DNA of 47,071 nucleotides from a virus. Location: positions 1 to 47,071 of IMG/VR virus record IMGVR_UViG_3300009441_000013. One strand, given 5' to 3'. The notes under the pieces were generated by a model. That model worked only from the letters and a program-made list of their open reading frames with translations, searched no databases and was not told the origin of the DNA. The position numbers and the translations under genes were made by a program. Below are positions 16,993 through 25,052 of this stretch, one piece after another; the first letter of the stretch is position 1; every line of letters starts with the position of its first letter.

Positions 16993-17788
16993 TATACCCT
17001 GGGATAAATGTTTAAGTAAACAGTTGTTTCCTGCCATAGAAAAAGGTTGGACTGATACAGATAAACCTATTCACTTTTTTTGGGGACTTGCAGGTAAGAA
17101 TATACAAGGTATAAAAGAGTGCATAGAGAAAAACGAAGAGTGGTGGTATGTAGATGTTGGTTATTTAACACAACAAATTACAAGATATCCAGAACCTATT
17201 ATACACGATTACGATAAGACATATTTTAGAATATGTAAAGGTAATATACACACGCTTAGGTGCAAAGTTGGTCCTGGTGCAAGATTACAGAAGCTAGAGC
17301 ATCAAGGAATTGATATACAGTTTAAAGGGTGGAATACTGGAGAAACAACTCATATACTATTGGCACCTTCTTCTCAAACGGTAACCTACCATATTAATGG
17401 AATTAGTCAAGATGATTGGATTAAACAGATTACAGAAGAGATTAAAAAACATACAGATAAACCAATTAGATTCAGAAATAAACCTAGACCTGGTAATGCG
17501 TGGTGGGAAACTGATATAAAAGAAGACTTAAAAAATGCTCATTGTTTGGTAACCAATATGAGTTTAGCTGCTATTGACGCAATATTAAATCAAGTACCTG
17601 TAATATGCCATCAACGAAACATAGCGTCATTTGTTTCATCAAGAGATATAAAGTTTATAAAGAAACCAATGAGACCTGGAAGAAAGACTATAACAGAATG
17701 GTTAAAGATGATTGCACAAAATCAATTTACAATACCTGAAATTGCAGATGGAACTGCTTATAGAACATTACAAGAACAAAACGTATGA
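16976..17788 (+). CDS. Putative glycan-related protein, copy B of the paralogous pair
   Basis: 270 residues from ATG 16976, overlapping guaC by 17 nt. The C-terminal half parallels copy A at 14711: THILLAPSSQTVTYH, DWIKQITEEIKKHTDKPIRFR, HCLVTNMSLAAIDAILNQVPVI, then NQFTIPEIADGTAYR. The N-terminal half differs (IITHNIPWDKCL). Likely the same unknown reaction with another acceptor, in surface glycan synthesis; this is inference. Confidence 0.65.
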   Translation: MIITHNIPWDKCLSKQLFPAIEKGWTDTDKPIHFFWGLAGKNIQGIKECIEKNEEWWYVDVGYLTQQITRYPEPIIHDYDKTYFRICKGNIHTLRCKVGPGARLQKLEHQGIDIQFKGWNTGETTHILLAPSSQTVTYHINGISQDDWIKQITEEIKKHTDKPIRFRNKPRPGNAWWETDIKEDLKNAHCLVTNMSLAAIDAILNQVPVICHQRNIASFVSSRDIKFIKKPMRPGRKTITEWLKMIAQNQFTIPEIADGTAYRTLQEQNV

Positions 17789-18462
17789 TAAATTTTGTAT
17801 GTGTATATTATGGAACAAAGTATTCATTAGATTATGTACAAGTGCTATACAATATGGTACAAAGACATTTAACTATACCTCATAAGTTTATATGTTTTTC
17901 AGACCACGTAAAACCTCAAAAGATATTAAAAGGAAATATAGAATTTAGAAAGTTTAAATTTCACGATTATGATGGTTGGTGGAATAAAATGCAGTTGTTT
18001 AGTGAAGAAGCTAATTTAAAAGGTCCTTGTTTATATATGGATTTAGATGTAGTGATTATAGACAACATAAATGAACTAGCAACATTTGGTGATGATATGA
18101 CATTTGGTGTAATAAACGATTTCAACCTAGCAACGAAAGAGTATAATTCAAGTATAATGAAATTCAATAATGAAGTTGCAACGAAATTAGTATGGAATAA
18201 GTTTTTAGAAGATAAACCTAATTTAATGAAATTGCAAGGTGACCAAAACGTAATGTCAAAATTAGTGATGAAGAGTGAACATAAGAAAGTAATGCCAGAC
18301 GAATGGACATATTCTTATAAATGGCATAGTAGACAAGACCCTAGATTTCATAAAAGTGAGTGGAAGTTTGAATTGAAAGAAAAAGCTAAGGTTGCAGTAT
18401 TCCACGGTAGACCTTTTCCTCACGAATCTACACAGGAATGGGTCAAAAAAGAGTGGAATTAG
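17785..18462 (+). CDS. Glycosyltransferase, GT-A type with DxD motif
   Basis: 225 residues. YMDLDVVIID provides the DxD (D86, D88). The N-terminal FVCVYYGTKYSLDYVQVLYNMV and the HKFICFSDH segment fit the nucleotide-sugar fold, and GDQNVM and VAVFHGRPFPHE are typical of small GT8/GT32-like enzymes. It ends the sugar cluster; the next gene is behind a promoter. Confidence 0.75.
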   Translation: MINFVCVYYGTKYSLDYVQVLYNMVQRHLTIPHKFICFSDHVKPQKILKGNIEFRKFKFHDYDGWWNKMQLFSEEANLKGPCLYMDLDVVIIDNINELATFGDDMTFGVINDFNLATKEYNSSIMKFNNEVATKLVWNKFLEDKPNLMKLQGDQNVMSKLVMKSEHKKVMPDEWTYSYKWHSRQDPRFHKSEWKFELKEKAKVAVFHGRPFPHESTQEWVKKEWN

Positions 18463-18516
18463 AACAAAACTAGAACAAATATCTCTAAAAACCGCATAAA
18501 ATAGTGTTTTTTTTAC

Positions 18517-18545
18517 TTGACTTTTGAGTAAAATACCTGTATAGT
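18517..18545 (+). promoter_or_regulatory. Sigma70-like promoter P1 with overlapping palindrome
   Basis: TTGACT at 18517-18522, 17-nt spacer, TATAGT at 18540-18545. The inverted repeat ATAGTAT (18541-18547) / ATACTAT (18552-18558) covers the -10 and start region and could be an operator. The upstream stretch also contains GTTTTTTTT. It drives the small early-type ORFs at 18557 onward. Confidence 0.8.
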
Positions 18546-18556
18546 ATACACATACT

Positions 18557-19003
18557 ATGAAAATAAACACTATGAAAAAAACAAATCAAGTAAAATTAAA
18601 TGACGTTGACTATACATTTAACGTATGTTATTTAAGAGAATATATGGATCCTGAAAACGAAGGAGAATTCTTTTATGCATATGAAACTGTATATAGAAAC
18701 GTTCCTTATAAATTCAAAGACAAATTTAAAACAGATTCTATGAAGATGAAGATTCTTAAATTTTGTGATTGGAACTATAAAGAAACTGCTAAGAACTTTG
18801 AAAATGTAACTAAAATTGAATTGATAGACCAAGACAAATACTATCAAACATTTGCTGATGTATTCGGAGATGTTGCAGAAGACAATAACTCAATGTTTAA
18901 TGATTACGGACAATCATTTGATAGACAATCTTTAAGAAAAGATTTTAATCCAAAATTAACCAAAAAATTTATTAAAAACTACACTATGAAAGGAGTACAC
19001 TAA
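18557..19003 (+). CDS. Early-type protein, function unknown
   Basis: 148 residues, basic and rich in Y, F and K, without export signal. The ATG is only 11 nt beyond the -10 box, so the leader would be very short; a second in-frame ATG is at 18572. It heads a chain of tightly overlapping small genes that look like host-takeover functions, but none has a recognised motif. Confidence 0.7.
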   Translation: MKINTMKKTNQVKLNDVDYTFNVCYLREYMDPENEGEFFYAYETVYRNVPYKFKDKFKTDSMKMKILKFCDWNYKETAKNFENVTKIELIDQDKYYQTFADVFGDVAEDNNSMFNDYGQSFDRQSLRKDFNPKLTKKFIKNYTMKGVH

Positions 19004-19194
19004 TGAGTAAAGTAAAACAATGGGCAACAGACGTTGCTGAAAAAGCAGTTGATGATATTATTGCAAAAGTTAAGAATAAAATTATTGACTTAAAAACTGC
19101 TAAAGACGATATCTTAAAAATAGATAATCTTGCTTTAGTTTCAATTGACGAAGATAATATTGATGAAGTATTAGAAATGGAGTTGAATATATGA
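19003..19194 (+). CDS. Small acidic helical protein, function unknown
   Basis: 63 residues, helical with alternating charges (KQWATDVAEKAVDDIIAKVK). TAATG start overlapping the previous gene, GGAG upstream, and ATGA link to the next gene. Function unknown. Confidence 0.65.
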   Translation: MSKVKQWATDVAEKAVDDIIAKVKNKIIDLKTAKDDILKIDNLALVSIDEDNIDEVLEMELNI

Positions 19195-19640
19195 GTAATA
19201 TAACAGACCAATTTATCGGAAAAGACGATATCGGTAAAAACCTATACAGAAAGAAAACTTATTATACTTTATGTATAGAACAAGATTGTCTTGCTAAAAA
19301 TCAAGAAGAAGCAGATACTAAATTAAGTGATTGCGGAATTGATTATAGTAAAATTACTAAAGATTTAGCAGAAGAAAAAAACGGTGTTGAAACTTATATG
19401 ACAGACGCCAACTATACAGATTCAGCTAAAACTGAATATGTTGCAAAAGTTGTTTATGATGACTATGACGGTTTAGAAAATGCTATAGAAAACGGTGATG
19501 TTGAGTTAGACACATATGCTTCAGAAAACGATATAATTACAGCAGACGGTAAAGTTGTTGATAAAGAAGAATCACCACTTGATGATTTGCACGAAGCATT
19601 AAATCCTAATAACAGTTATAAACTAGTAGAGAGTAAATAA
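19191..19640 (+). CDS. Early-type acidic protein, function unknown
   Basis: 149 residues, acidic, with no membrane or export segment. It starts in an ATGA overlap and ends in a TAATG overlap. Nothing recognised in the sequence beyond repeated D/E-rich stretches. Confidence 0.65.
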   Translation: MSNITDQFIGKDDIGKNLYRKKTYYTLCIEQDCLAKNQEEADTKLSDCGIDYSKITKDLAEEKNGVETYMTDANYTDSAKTEYVAKVVYDDYDGLENAIENGDVELDTYASENDIITADGKVVDKEESPLDDLHEALNPNNSYKLVESK

Positions 19641-19828
19641 TGAATAAAGAAACTATACAAGAGTTTATATTAAGAGGAGGTAAAGTAAAGATTTTACCTG
19701 CTCAAAAAGTTAATACTACAAATATTGTTAGAGCAAATACTGCTTACACACACGGCAGAATGAAAATGTTACATAATGTAAAATTGAGTGGTATGGGTGC
19801 TTATACTTTTGAAAAGAAGGTAGCATAA
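19640..19828 (+). CDS. Small basic protein, function unknown
   Basis: 62 residues, basic, without hydrophobic segment. It sits in the TAATG-linked early gene chain. Possible nucleic-acid or protein binder; no motif. Confidence 0.6.
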   Translation: MNKETIQEFILRGGKVKILPAQKVNTTNIVRANTAYTHGRMKMLHNVKLSGMGAYTFEKKVA

Positions 19829-19998
19829 TGAATTTAGAACACGGAATATTATTAATGTTTATCGGAATGACTTTATCAGTTGTTGTATTGTTTATTGCTT
19901 ATTACTTCGGAAGTAAAGATAAGAAAAAAGAAAAATTAACCGAAGTAGAAAAATCATTAAGAGATTTATATAAAAGAAACGGAGATGACACAAACTAA
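19828..19998 (+). CDS. Small single-pass membrane protein
   Basis: 56 residues with one transmembrane segment (LLMFIGMTLSVVVLFIAYYF), then a charged cytoplasmic-looking tail. TAATG overlaps on both sides indicate translation in the early gene chain. Confidence 0.6.
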   Translation: MNLEHGILLMFIGMTLSVVVLFIAYYFGSKDKKKEKLTEVEKSLRDLYKRNGDDTN

Positions 19999-20348
19999 TG
20001 AACAGAAGATTAAAACATTTTAAAGACGGCAAACTTCACATTTATGTAAGAACAGACAAGTACAATGATAAAATCAAGTCAGATATTTGGGTTGGTCGTA
20101 CTTATATTCAAGGTAGTGATATTGTTAAAACTTCTGGTACTAAAGATTTTAAGAAAGCAAAAGAAATCTTATTTAAATGGTATGATGAATTACAATTTAA
20201 AAAAGAACACAATATTAAAATACATAAAAGACATAAATTAGAAAGATTTTTAGATAGACATAACCATACAATGGAATTAATTAGAACTATACTTCCAATT
20301 ATTTTGTTAGTTATGCAAACAATAATTTTGATAAAGGTATTTAACTAA
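19998..20348 (+). CDS. Protein with integrase-arm-like N-terminus and C-terminal membrane anchor
   Basis: 116 residues. The first 70 residues (DGKLHIYVRTDKYNDKIKSD through KTSGTKDFKKAKEILFKWYDEL) resemble the small N-terminal arm-binding region of tyrosine integrases (a beta sheet, then 'tgt.d..eA'). The catalytic domain is absent. The last 25 residues form a transmembrane segment (ILPIILLVMQTIILIKVF). The integrase resemblance is weak and by eye only; the anchored form would be an unusual arrangement. Confidence 0.5.
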   Translation: MNRRLKHFKDGKLHIYVRTDKYNDKIKSDIWVGRTYIQGSDIVKTSGTKDFKKAKEILFKWYDELQFKKEHNIKIHKRHKLERFLDRHNHTMELIRTILPIILLVMQTIILIKVFN

Positions 20349-20617
20349 TGAAATATAACGAAGATAAAATATTAAAAGAAGTTTTAGAATATATCAAAGG
20401 CACATATTCAAAACACTATTCTACTACTAAAGAAGGATTCCAAGTCCAAGATATGTTAAGACATTTAAAGATAGACAAAGATTTCAGTTTATCAAATGCA
20501 ATAAAATATCTTTGTAGATACGGTAAAAAAGAAGGTAAAAACAAAAAAGATTTATATAAAGCAATACACTATATTGTATTATTAATATCAAGTGAGGAAA
20601 ATGAAAAAAAAAACTAA
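20348..20617 (+). CDS. DUF3310-like protein (phage SaV-like)
   Basis: 89 residues. The pattern QVQDMLRHLKIDKDFSLSNAIKYLCRYGKKEGKNKKDLYKAIHYIVLL matches the DUF3310 phage family (f..GNaiKYi.Ry..K....dL.KA..Y). The family is frequent in phages and often placed near nucleotide metabolism genes, but its role is unsettled. TAATG start. Confidence 0.75.
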   Translation: MKYNEDKILKEVLEYIKGTYSKHYSTTKEGFQVQDMLRHLKIDKDFSLSNAIKYLCRYGKKEGKNKKDLYKAIHYIVLLISSEENEKKN

Positions 20618-20708
20618 AAAACTTATATTAGAATTATTAAATTTTTGGCCAATGACAATAGTTGTGCCAATAATGATTTTTTTAATTTTAACAGCAAACA
20701 TATGGTAA
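20601..20708 (+). CDS. Tiny membrane protein
   Basis: 35 residues: a short K-rich start and a transmembrane segment (TIVVPIMIFLILTANIW). AGGAA lies just before the ATG; it overlaps the DUF3310-like gene by 17 nt. Function unknown. Confidence 0.5.
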   Translation: MKKKTKKLILELLNFWPMTIVVPIMIFLILTANIW

Positions 20709-21109
20709 GTAATAAGATTATATACAACAATATGAATTTCTACTATGATGTAAATGATATGAATATATCAATTTATGGTAAAGCGTGGAAACCAGTTGAG
20801 TATTTAAGTAATACAGGAAAAAGAGAGAAAGTAAAACAACATATATTAAAACAAGACTTAACACAAAGAATAGGAGGAAAAAAGTATATGACATTATTAA
20901 CAGAAAATCAAACAATCAATGGTTTTGATAATACAGCAGATGTATTAATATCAATAAAAGAAAGCATTGAAGATGATAATAAAGATACAGCAATTGATAT
21001 GGTAAATCAATTAATTGATGTTGAAAAAGAAGAATCAGATATTGATGTTTCTTTAAATTTAGAAAATCAAAGTTGTGATTGCAATATGTGTAGAAGTGGA
21101 ACTAACTAA
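20702..21109 (+). CDS. Protein of unknown function with C-terminal cysteine cluster
   Basis: 135 residues from ATG 20702. The start is uncertain: the frame is open from 20645, and a strong AGGAGG at 20873-20878 precedes ATG 20888, which would give a 73-residue protein. The C-terminus ends CDCNMC, a short cysteine motif that could bind metal. The middle is acidic and helical. No recognised family. Confidence 0.5.
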   Translation: MVSNKIIYNNMNFYYDVNDMNISIYGKAWKPVEYLSNTGKREKVKQHILKQDLTQRIGGKKYMTLLTENQTINGFDNTADVLISIKESIEDDNKDTAIDMVNQLIDVEKEESDIDVSLNLENQSCDCNMCRSGTN

Positions 21110-21224
21110 AATGACTAGGATCCACCCTATAGCAGACTATCAAACTAGTTGGAATAGCTCACCAGAACCCTTGCTAGAGGGTCGGAAACGTCAAAAAATG
21201 AGTAAAATAGGGGTTATTTAGAGC
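21110..21224 (+). other. Intergenic leader with ACCCT/AGGGT stem-loop
   Basis: About 115 bases with no convincing ORF. Near 21165-21181 the segment ACCCT-TGCTAG-AGGGT can form a short hairpin, not followed by a T-tract, so it is not a clear terminator. The P2 promoter follows directly. Confidence 0.35.
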
Positions 21225-21253
21225 TTGACATTACCAACGGTTTATGATAGTAT
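21225..21253 (+). promoter_or_regulatory. Sigma70-like promoter P2
   Basis: TTGACA at 21225-21230, 17-nt spacer, TAGTAT at 21248-21253. The -10 is the weakest of the set. It drives the 21.3-25 kb block; the ATG at 21284 has GAAAGGA upstream. Confidence 0.65.
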
Positions 21254-21283
21254 ATAAGAGAATAAAGAGAAAGGACATACAAT

Positions 21284-21670
21284 ATGAGTAAAAGTAATAG
21301 TACTGTGATATATAATAAAGACAATATCTACAAAGAGTTTAATGTTGCTAAAAATAAAGACATTGAACTATCAGACAAGAAAACGCAAGACGAAAAAGAG
21401 AACGACATCCATACAAACAGATTGCAGTTTTGTAAAGAACACCTAGAGTTATCTACAAATGACCCAGGTTTATACGATTGTGATATTAAGTGGGAAAGTT
21501 TAATAACTGCTTATTCTTCTGAACAACCAAGAGACCATTTCTATAAAAGTGTATTCGGCAGAACTTATGCTGAACAAGTAGAATTTGAAACGTCTGATGA
21601 TAAAGATGATGACGGAGGAGAAGAATCCTATTATAGAAGTAGAAGAAAACAAAGAGGCTATAAAAGATAA
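21284..21670 (+). CDS. Protein of unknown function, acidic then basic C-terminus
   Basis: 128 residues, hydrophilic, with an acidic stretch (DDKDDDGGEE) followed by an arginine-rich tail (YYRSRRKQRGYKR). First gene after promoter P2, with AAAGGA before the ATG. The tail could bind nucleic acid. No family recognised. Confidence 0.65.
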   Translation: MSKSNSTVIYNKDNIYKEFNVAKNKDIELSDKKTQDEKENDIHTNRLQFCKEHLELSTNDPGLYDCDIKWESLITAYSSEQPRDHFYKSVFGRTYAEQVEFETSDDKDDDGGEESYYRSRRKQRGYKR

Positions 21671-21673
21671 TTA

Positions 21674-21916
21674 ATGCCAAAACCTACGTTTAAAGAAATT
21701 GTTGATCCACAGCAAACTGTATGTGATAATTTTCACGAATGGATACAAAAACAAAGTGAAAATTATGATCCACTTATGGTGAATATGACGGCTTTGGGTC
21801 AATCATTAAAAATTATGAAGTCAGTAATGCCTAGTGCAGATTATGACCGAATGATGGAAACGGTTTATCAATCAAAAGATAAGATTGAACCGTTTAAGAA
21901 ACCAAGAGTACATTAA
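21674..21916 (+). CDS. Small conserved-looking phage protein, function unknown
   Basis: 80 residues, helical, with no export signal. It follows its neighbour by 3 nt. No motif recognised. It is followed by the first of several secreted proteins. Confidence 0.6.
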   Translation: MPKPTFKEIVDPQQTVCDNFHEWIQKQSENYDPLMVNMTALGQSLKIMKSVMPSADYDRMMETVYQSKDKIEPFKKPRVH

Positions 21917-21931
21917 TAGAAGGAGAATATT

Positions 21932-22144
21932 ATGAAAACTATAATGACAATACTAGTGTTTATTACATTAACAACTACTGCTTATGCAGGACCTGTTGAA
22001 GATAAAATTAACGCTGTAAATACGTGGTTTGCTAATGAAAAAGCAACTACTATTGAATTTCAACAAGTACAATGGCAAGAAGGTAAAGACCAAATTGCTA
22101 ATACTATTTTGAAATTTAAAAAAATGTTTAATTGGAGTAATTAA
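21932..22144 (+). CDS. Small secreted protein
   Basis: 70 residues. A Sec signal peptide (MKTIMTILVFITLTTTAYA) ends in the cleavage motif AYA before GPVEDK. The mature part is about 50 residues, helical, with no cysteine. AAGGAG precedes the ATG. It would act in the periplasm; function unknown. Confidence 0.7.
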   Translation: MKTIMTILVFITLTTTAYAGPVEDKINAVNTWFANEKATTIEFQQVQWQEGKDQIANTILKFKKMFNWSN

Positions 22145-22353
22145 TGGCATACGGAGATTTTGTTTGTACAAGTGCTAATGACGGCACACATTATTTCAGA
22201 CCTATTACTGCTAGAGCTCAAACACTCTGGCAGAAAAAGGATTTTAATAAATTAGTAATTGATAATAACGAAGACTATTACATAGTTAAGAGTGTTGATA
22301 GTCAGAAAATATGTAATGAGATACGCAAGAATAATATGGATTTTACTAGCTAG
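22144..22353 (+). CDS. Small protein, function unknown
   Basis: 69 residues without export signal. It is linked by TAATG to the secreted protein upstream and overlaps the lipoprotein gene downstream by about 38 nt. No motif recognised. Confidence 0.55.
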   Translation: MAYGDFVCTSANDGTHYFRPITARAQTLWQKKDFNKLVIDNNEDYYIVKSVDSQKICNEIRKNNMDFTS

Positions 22354-22828
22354 TCTAGTATTAACGAACTGTGCTAACAGGTCCCATACAGGTGCTGTGT
22401 TAGGTGCAACAACAGGAACAACAATATGTTTAGAGTACATATCAGATAATCCTTATTTGATTGCTACTTGTGCTGTTGGCGCTGCCTTTGCTGGTGCAGA
22501 AATTTTATATAAAAGTGATAAAGATGTACATAACGCTGTGTTTGTAGACCATTTAAATACAAGTGGTTATGGTTCATCTTATACGAATTGGTATAATTCT
22601 AATACAGGAAATAGTGGAACTATACACATAACAAAATCATATCTAGTTGCTACTATTAAATGTAAAGATTATGACCACGTAGTAGATATAACAAGTCAAT
22701 GGCCTATGATTGGTGTTGGCGGAGTTACTAGAAAAGTACAGTTTGGAAGTGCTTGTCAAATGCCAGATGGAAGATGGATTGAAAAACCAGTTGGTTTAAA
22801 TGCAAATTATATTATGGAGAATAAATGA
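22316..22828 (+). CDS. Lipoprotein with glycine-zipper-like segment
   Basis: 170 residues from ATG 22316, chosen so that the signal peptide starts properly (MRYARIIWILLASLVLTNC); the frame is open from 22292. The lipobox LTNC puts the acylated cysteine at C19. After it come TGAVLGATTGTTI and a hydrophobic AVGAAFAGAEILY segment, typical of glycine-zipper outer-membrane proteins. Probably periplasm-facing. Function unknown. Confidence 0.7.
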   Translation: MRYARIIWILLASLVLTNCANRSHTGAVLGATTGTTICLEYISDNPYLIATCAVGAAFAGAEILYKSDKDVHNAVFVDHLNTSGYGSSYTNWYNSNTGNSGTIHITKSYLVATIKCKDYDHVVDITSQWPMIGVGGVTRKVQFGSACQMPDGRWIEKPVGLNANYIMENK

Positions 22829-23334
22829 ACCCGAATAAAATAAAAATTTTTATGTTTGCTACTCTAATAATGATTACTATATTATTATGTATCAATATGG
22901 CTTGGAGTGCTGATATTGAGTGTGTTGAGTGTGATTTAAACACAAAAGAATTTAAAGACGCTAAAGTAACCGAAATAGAGTGGCATAATGCCGATGGAAC
23001 TATACAACGTAGTACAAAAGTTGAAGATGGTTCTCAAAAAGTATTATATAATAATGTTAAACCAGTTGAAAATGACGCTGACCAATATTGTTATATAAAA
23101 GTGATTATTAAACAAAGTGCTAATGGAGATATTTCCAAAGAAGAAAAATTATATTGTTCCGATGGTAGAAGTGGTGTATCAGATACACCTACCTATTGGG
23201 AACTATTTGCTCAGTTTTACTATGCTAGCGTTTCTACACCCGATTATTGTAGATACTATAGTCGTAAAAACCACGCTTTTAAATCGTACGGAAAAGTGTG
23301 TTTAAACAAGTACGGAGAATGGAAGGTAAAATAA
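22825..23334 (+). CDS. Secreted cysteine-containing protein
   Basis: 169 residues. The signal peptide is hydrophobic (IFMFATLIMITILLCINMAWSA), with likely cleavage after WSA. The mature part has about seven cysteines, starting CVECDL and including ones near the end, which suggests disulfides in the periplasm. It overlaps the lipoprotein by 4 nt. No family recognised. Confidence 0.65.
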   Translation: MNPNKIKIFMFATLIMITILLCINMAWSADIECVECDLNTKEFKDAKVTEIEWHNADGTIQRSTKVEDGSQKVLYNNVKPVENDADQYCYIKVIIKQSANGDISKEEKLYCSDGRSGVSDTPTYWELFAQFYYASVSTPDYCRYYSRKNHAFKSYGKVCLNKYGEWKVK

Positions 23335-23477
23335 TGATTAAAAATATAATCATAATTTCACTTCTTCTAGTTGTTGTATATGGGGTCACGGCTGACCAAT
23401 TTTTGGGATATGCCCAATCCAGCATTGACTTAATACAAGAACTGTTATATAATGTACAAAGGAGTGTGAAAAAATAA
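23334..23477 (+). CDS. Tiny secreted or membrane protein
   Basis: 47 residues with an N-terminal hydrophobic segment (IIIISLLLVVVYGVTA) that could be a signal peptide cleaved after VTA, or an anchor. TAATG overlaps on both sides support translation. Function unknown. Confidence 0.55.
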   Translation: MIKNIIIISLLLVVVYGVTADQFLGYAQSSIDLIQELLYNVQRSVKK

Positions 23478-24100
23478 TGAACAAATACATTAAGATTTTA
23501 TCAGTTGCAGTACTAGGACTATTATTGTCTAACTGTGCCGGTAATTATAAAATAAAAAGTGAAAAAGGAAAAGTAGTTAATACTGTTCCAAAATGGTATA
23601 TGGCCGATTTTTCTGATACTAAAGCGTGTGATACGCCTAGATTTGGTAAAGGAAAAGAAAAGGAATGTATCTTTGGAGTTGGTACTAGCGTTTCACCAGA
23701 CTTGAATCTTGCAATTGAGAAAGCCAAAATGATAGCGAAAGCTGAAATGGCGGACATAATCAAAGGCGAAATGAATAAAGAGTCTAAACAGTTTATTACG
23801 GAGATTGGAAAATCTAATACTAAAACTGTTGTTAGTGAAGTAGAATCTGTATTGGTAAATATAATTAAAGATACGCCAGTTAGAGGATATGAAATCTTTG
23901 CTCAAGACGTAACCTTAACAAAGAACGGTTACTATAGAGCTTGGATTGGTTTGAGATTGCCATTAGGTGAATATAATAAAATGTTCAACTATACAATTGA
24001 ACAAGCTACAGACGCTTATAACTTGAAGTATCACGCTAACAAGTCGTTTGACAACCTTATGAAAAAGGATGATGATGATGGAAAAAAAGTTAGCAATTAA
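23477..24100 (+). CDS. Lipoprotein resembling the LPP20 family
   Basis: 207 residues. The lipobox LLSNC gives C20. The mature part has VPKWYMADF, FGVGTSVSPDLNLAIEKAKMIAKAEMADII, and a C-terminal strand region, close to the bacterial LPP20-type pattern (ppkWy...g.g.s.d...A...A...A...i). Such proteins are anchored in the outer membrane. A bacterial-type lipoprotein in a phage points to acquisition from a host, for envelope modification or superinfection control. It overlaps the glutaredoxin gene. Confidence 0.6.
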   Translation: MNKYIKILSVAVLGLLLSNCAGNYKIKSEKGKVVNTVPKWYMADFSDTKACDTPRFGKGKEKECIFGVGTSVSPDLNLAIEKAKMIAKAEMADIIKGEMNKESKQFITEIGKSNTKTVVSEVESVLVNIIKDTPVRGYEIFAQDVTLTKNGYYRAWIGLRLPLGEYNKMFNYTIEQATDAYNLKYHANKSFDNLMKKDDDDGKKVSN

Positions 24101-24365
24101 AGATATCACAGTATATTCAAAAGAAAATTGTCTATACTGTGTGAAGGCAAAGTCCCTTCTAAAGGGACTTGGTCTAACTTTTACAGAAAAGAAATTAGAA
24201 GAATTTAAGTCAGTAGATGAAATGATTAAGGACATTGGTAAAAAAGTAAGAGCAATGCCTCAAATTAAGATTGATGGAGAACTAGTTGGTGGATACAATC
24301 AACTTGTAGAGTATTTTAATAATAAAGGTTTAGTGAATTTTAAAGGTGATATTATACGTGACTAA
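24078..24365 (+). CDS. Glutaredoxin
   Basis: 95 residues from ATG 24078; four in-frame ATG codons in a row (24069-24080) leave the start uncertain by three residues. VYSKENCLYCVKAKSLL carries the redox pair C18/C21 (CLYC). The cis-proline region is RAMPQIKI, followed by DGELVGGYNQLVEYF, the glutathione-binding end. It reduces disulfides, and is a likely reductant for the NrdA tail cysteines. T4-like phages commonly encode one. Confidence 0.93.
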   Translation: MEKKLAIKDITVYSKENCLYCVKAKSLLKGLGLTFTEKKLEEFKSVDEMIKDIGKKVRAMPQIKIDGELVGGYNQLVEYFNNKGLVNFKGDIIRD

Positions 24366-24864
24366 CGAGGACGAAACAAAAAAAGATAACTTAATTTTAT
24401 TTCCACAGAATAGAATTAAAAAGAGAATAACACAACCACAAGAATCTCCTTTTACAAAACGATTAAAAGAGCAACAGACTAAAGAGTTTATTGAACAAAG
24501 TGTAGATGAACTTGGATTTGAGTTATTAAGAAAATTTAATGATATGGGATTAAAGACTACAAAAGAACTTTTTACTAAAGACCTTGCGTTAGTTATTGAT
24601 TGTATAAGAGGTTTGATTTATAGAGATTTTGGTTTATCACATACTGCTCAATTGATGTCAAATAAAATGGTATCAATAAAATTTAATAAAGCAGGTAAAG
24701 CTATGGCAGCTAGGATAGATTATTCAGATTTTATGAATGGTAAAAAACCAAAACAACCAAATGTTTTTAATAAAGAATTTAAAGAAGAGTTAAACGATTT
24801 ACAAGATGGATCAGATTTGTTTGAATCTGATATGGACTTAAATGGAGATGATGATAAGAAATAG
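24346..24864 (+). CDS. Conserved T4-like phage protein, function unknown
   Basis: 172 residues starting at GTG 24346, with GTG 24358 as an alternative; no ATG is available near the start. The middle has helices (FIEQSVDELGFELLRKFNDMG, DLALVIDCIRGLIYRDFGLSHTAQL) and the tail is acidic. It resembles proteins seen in marine T4-like phages but without known role. It overlaps glutaredoxin and the small lipoprotein. Confidence 0.65.
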   Translation: MILYVTNEDETKKDNLILFPQNRIKKRITQPQESPFTKRLKEQQTKEFIEQSVDELGFELLRKFNDMGLKTTKELFTKDLALVIDCIRGLIYRDFGLSHTAQLMSNKMVSIKFNKAGKAMAARIDYSDFMNGKKPKQPNVFNKEFKEELNDLQDGSDLFESDMDLNGDDDKK

Positions 24865-25003
24865 TTTAATGATATTAATAATGCTTACTTTAATTAACTG
24901 TAGTGGTCAAGAAAAACCTAAATTGGATGCAATGGGTAAATTTTTTGATTGTTTAGGTGATAGTAGTAAGTGTGAGAATTTAAAGAATTCCAATGAGGAA
25001 TAG
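24848..25003 (+). CDS. Small lipoprotein
   Basis: 51 residues. A short signal (MMIRNSLMILIMLTLINC) ends in lipobox LINC with C18, followed by SGQEKPKLDAMGKF and two further cysteines. Alternative start at 24851. It overlaps the previous gene by 17 nt. Confidence 0.6.
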   Translation: MMIRNSLMILIMLTLINCSGQEKPKLDAMGKFFDCLGDSSKCENLKNSNEE

Positions 25004-25052
25004 TCACAATGGCAGACTTAAAAATGCTAATAATAAAGGAGAATAAAACAAT

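Noticed and set aside
18480-18520. AAAAAC...GTTTTT hairpin as terminator before P1
   Set aside because: Stem is A-T only and weak; the T-run may simply be promoter upstream sequence.
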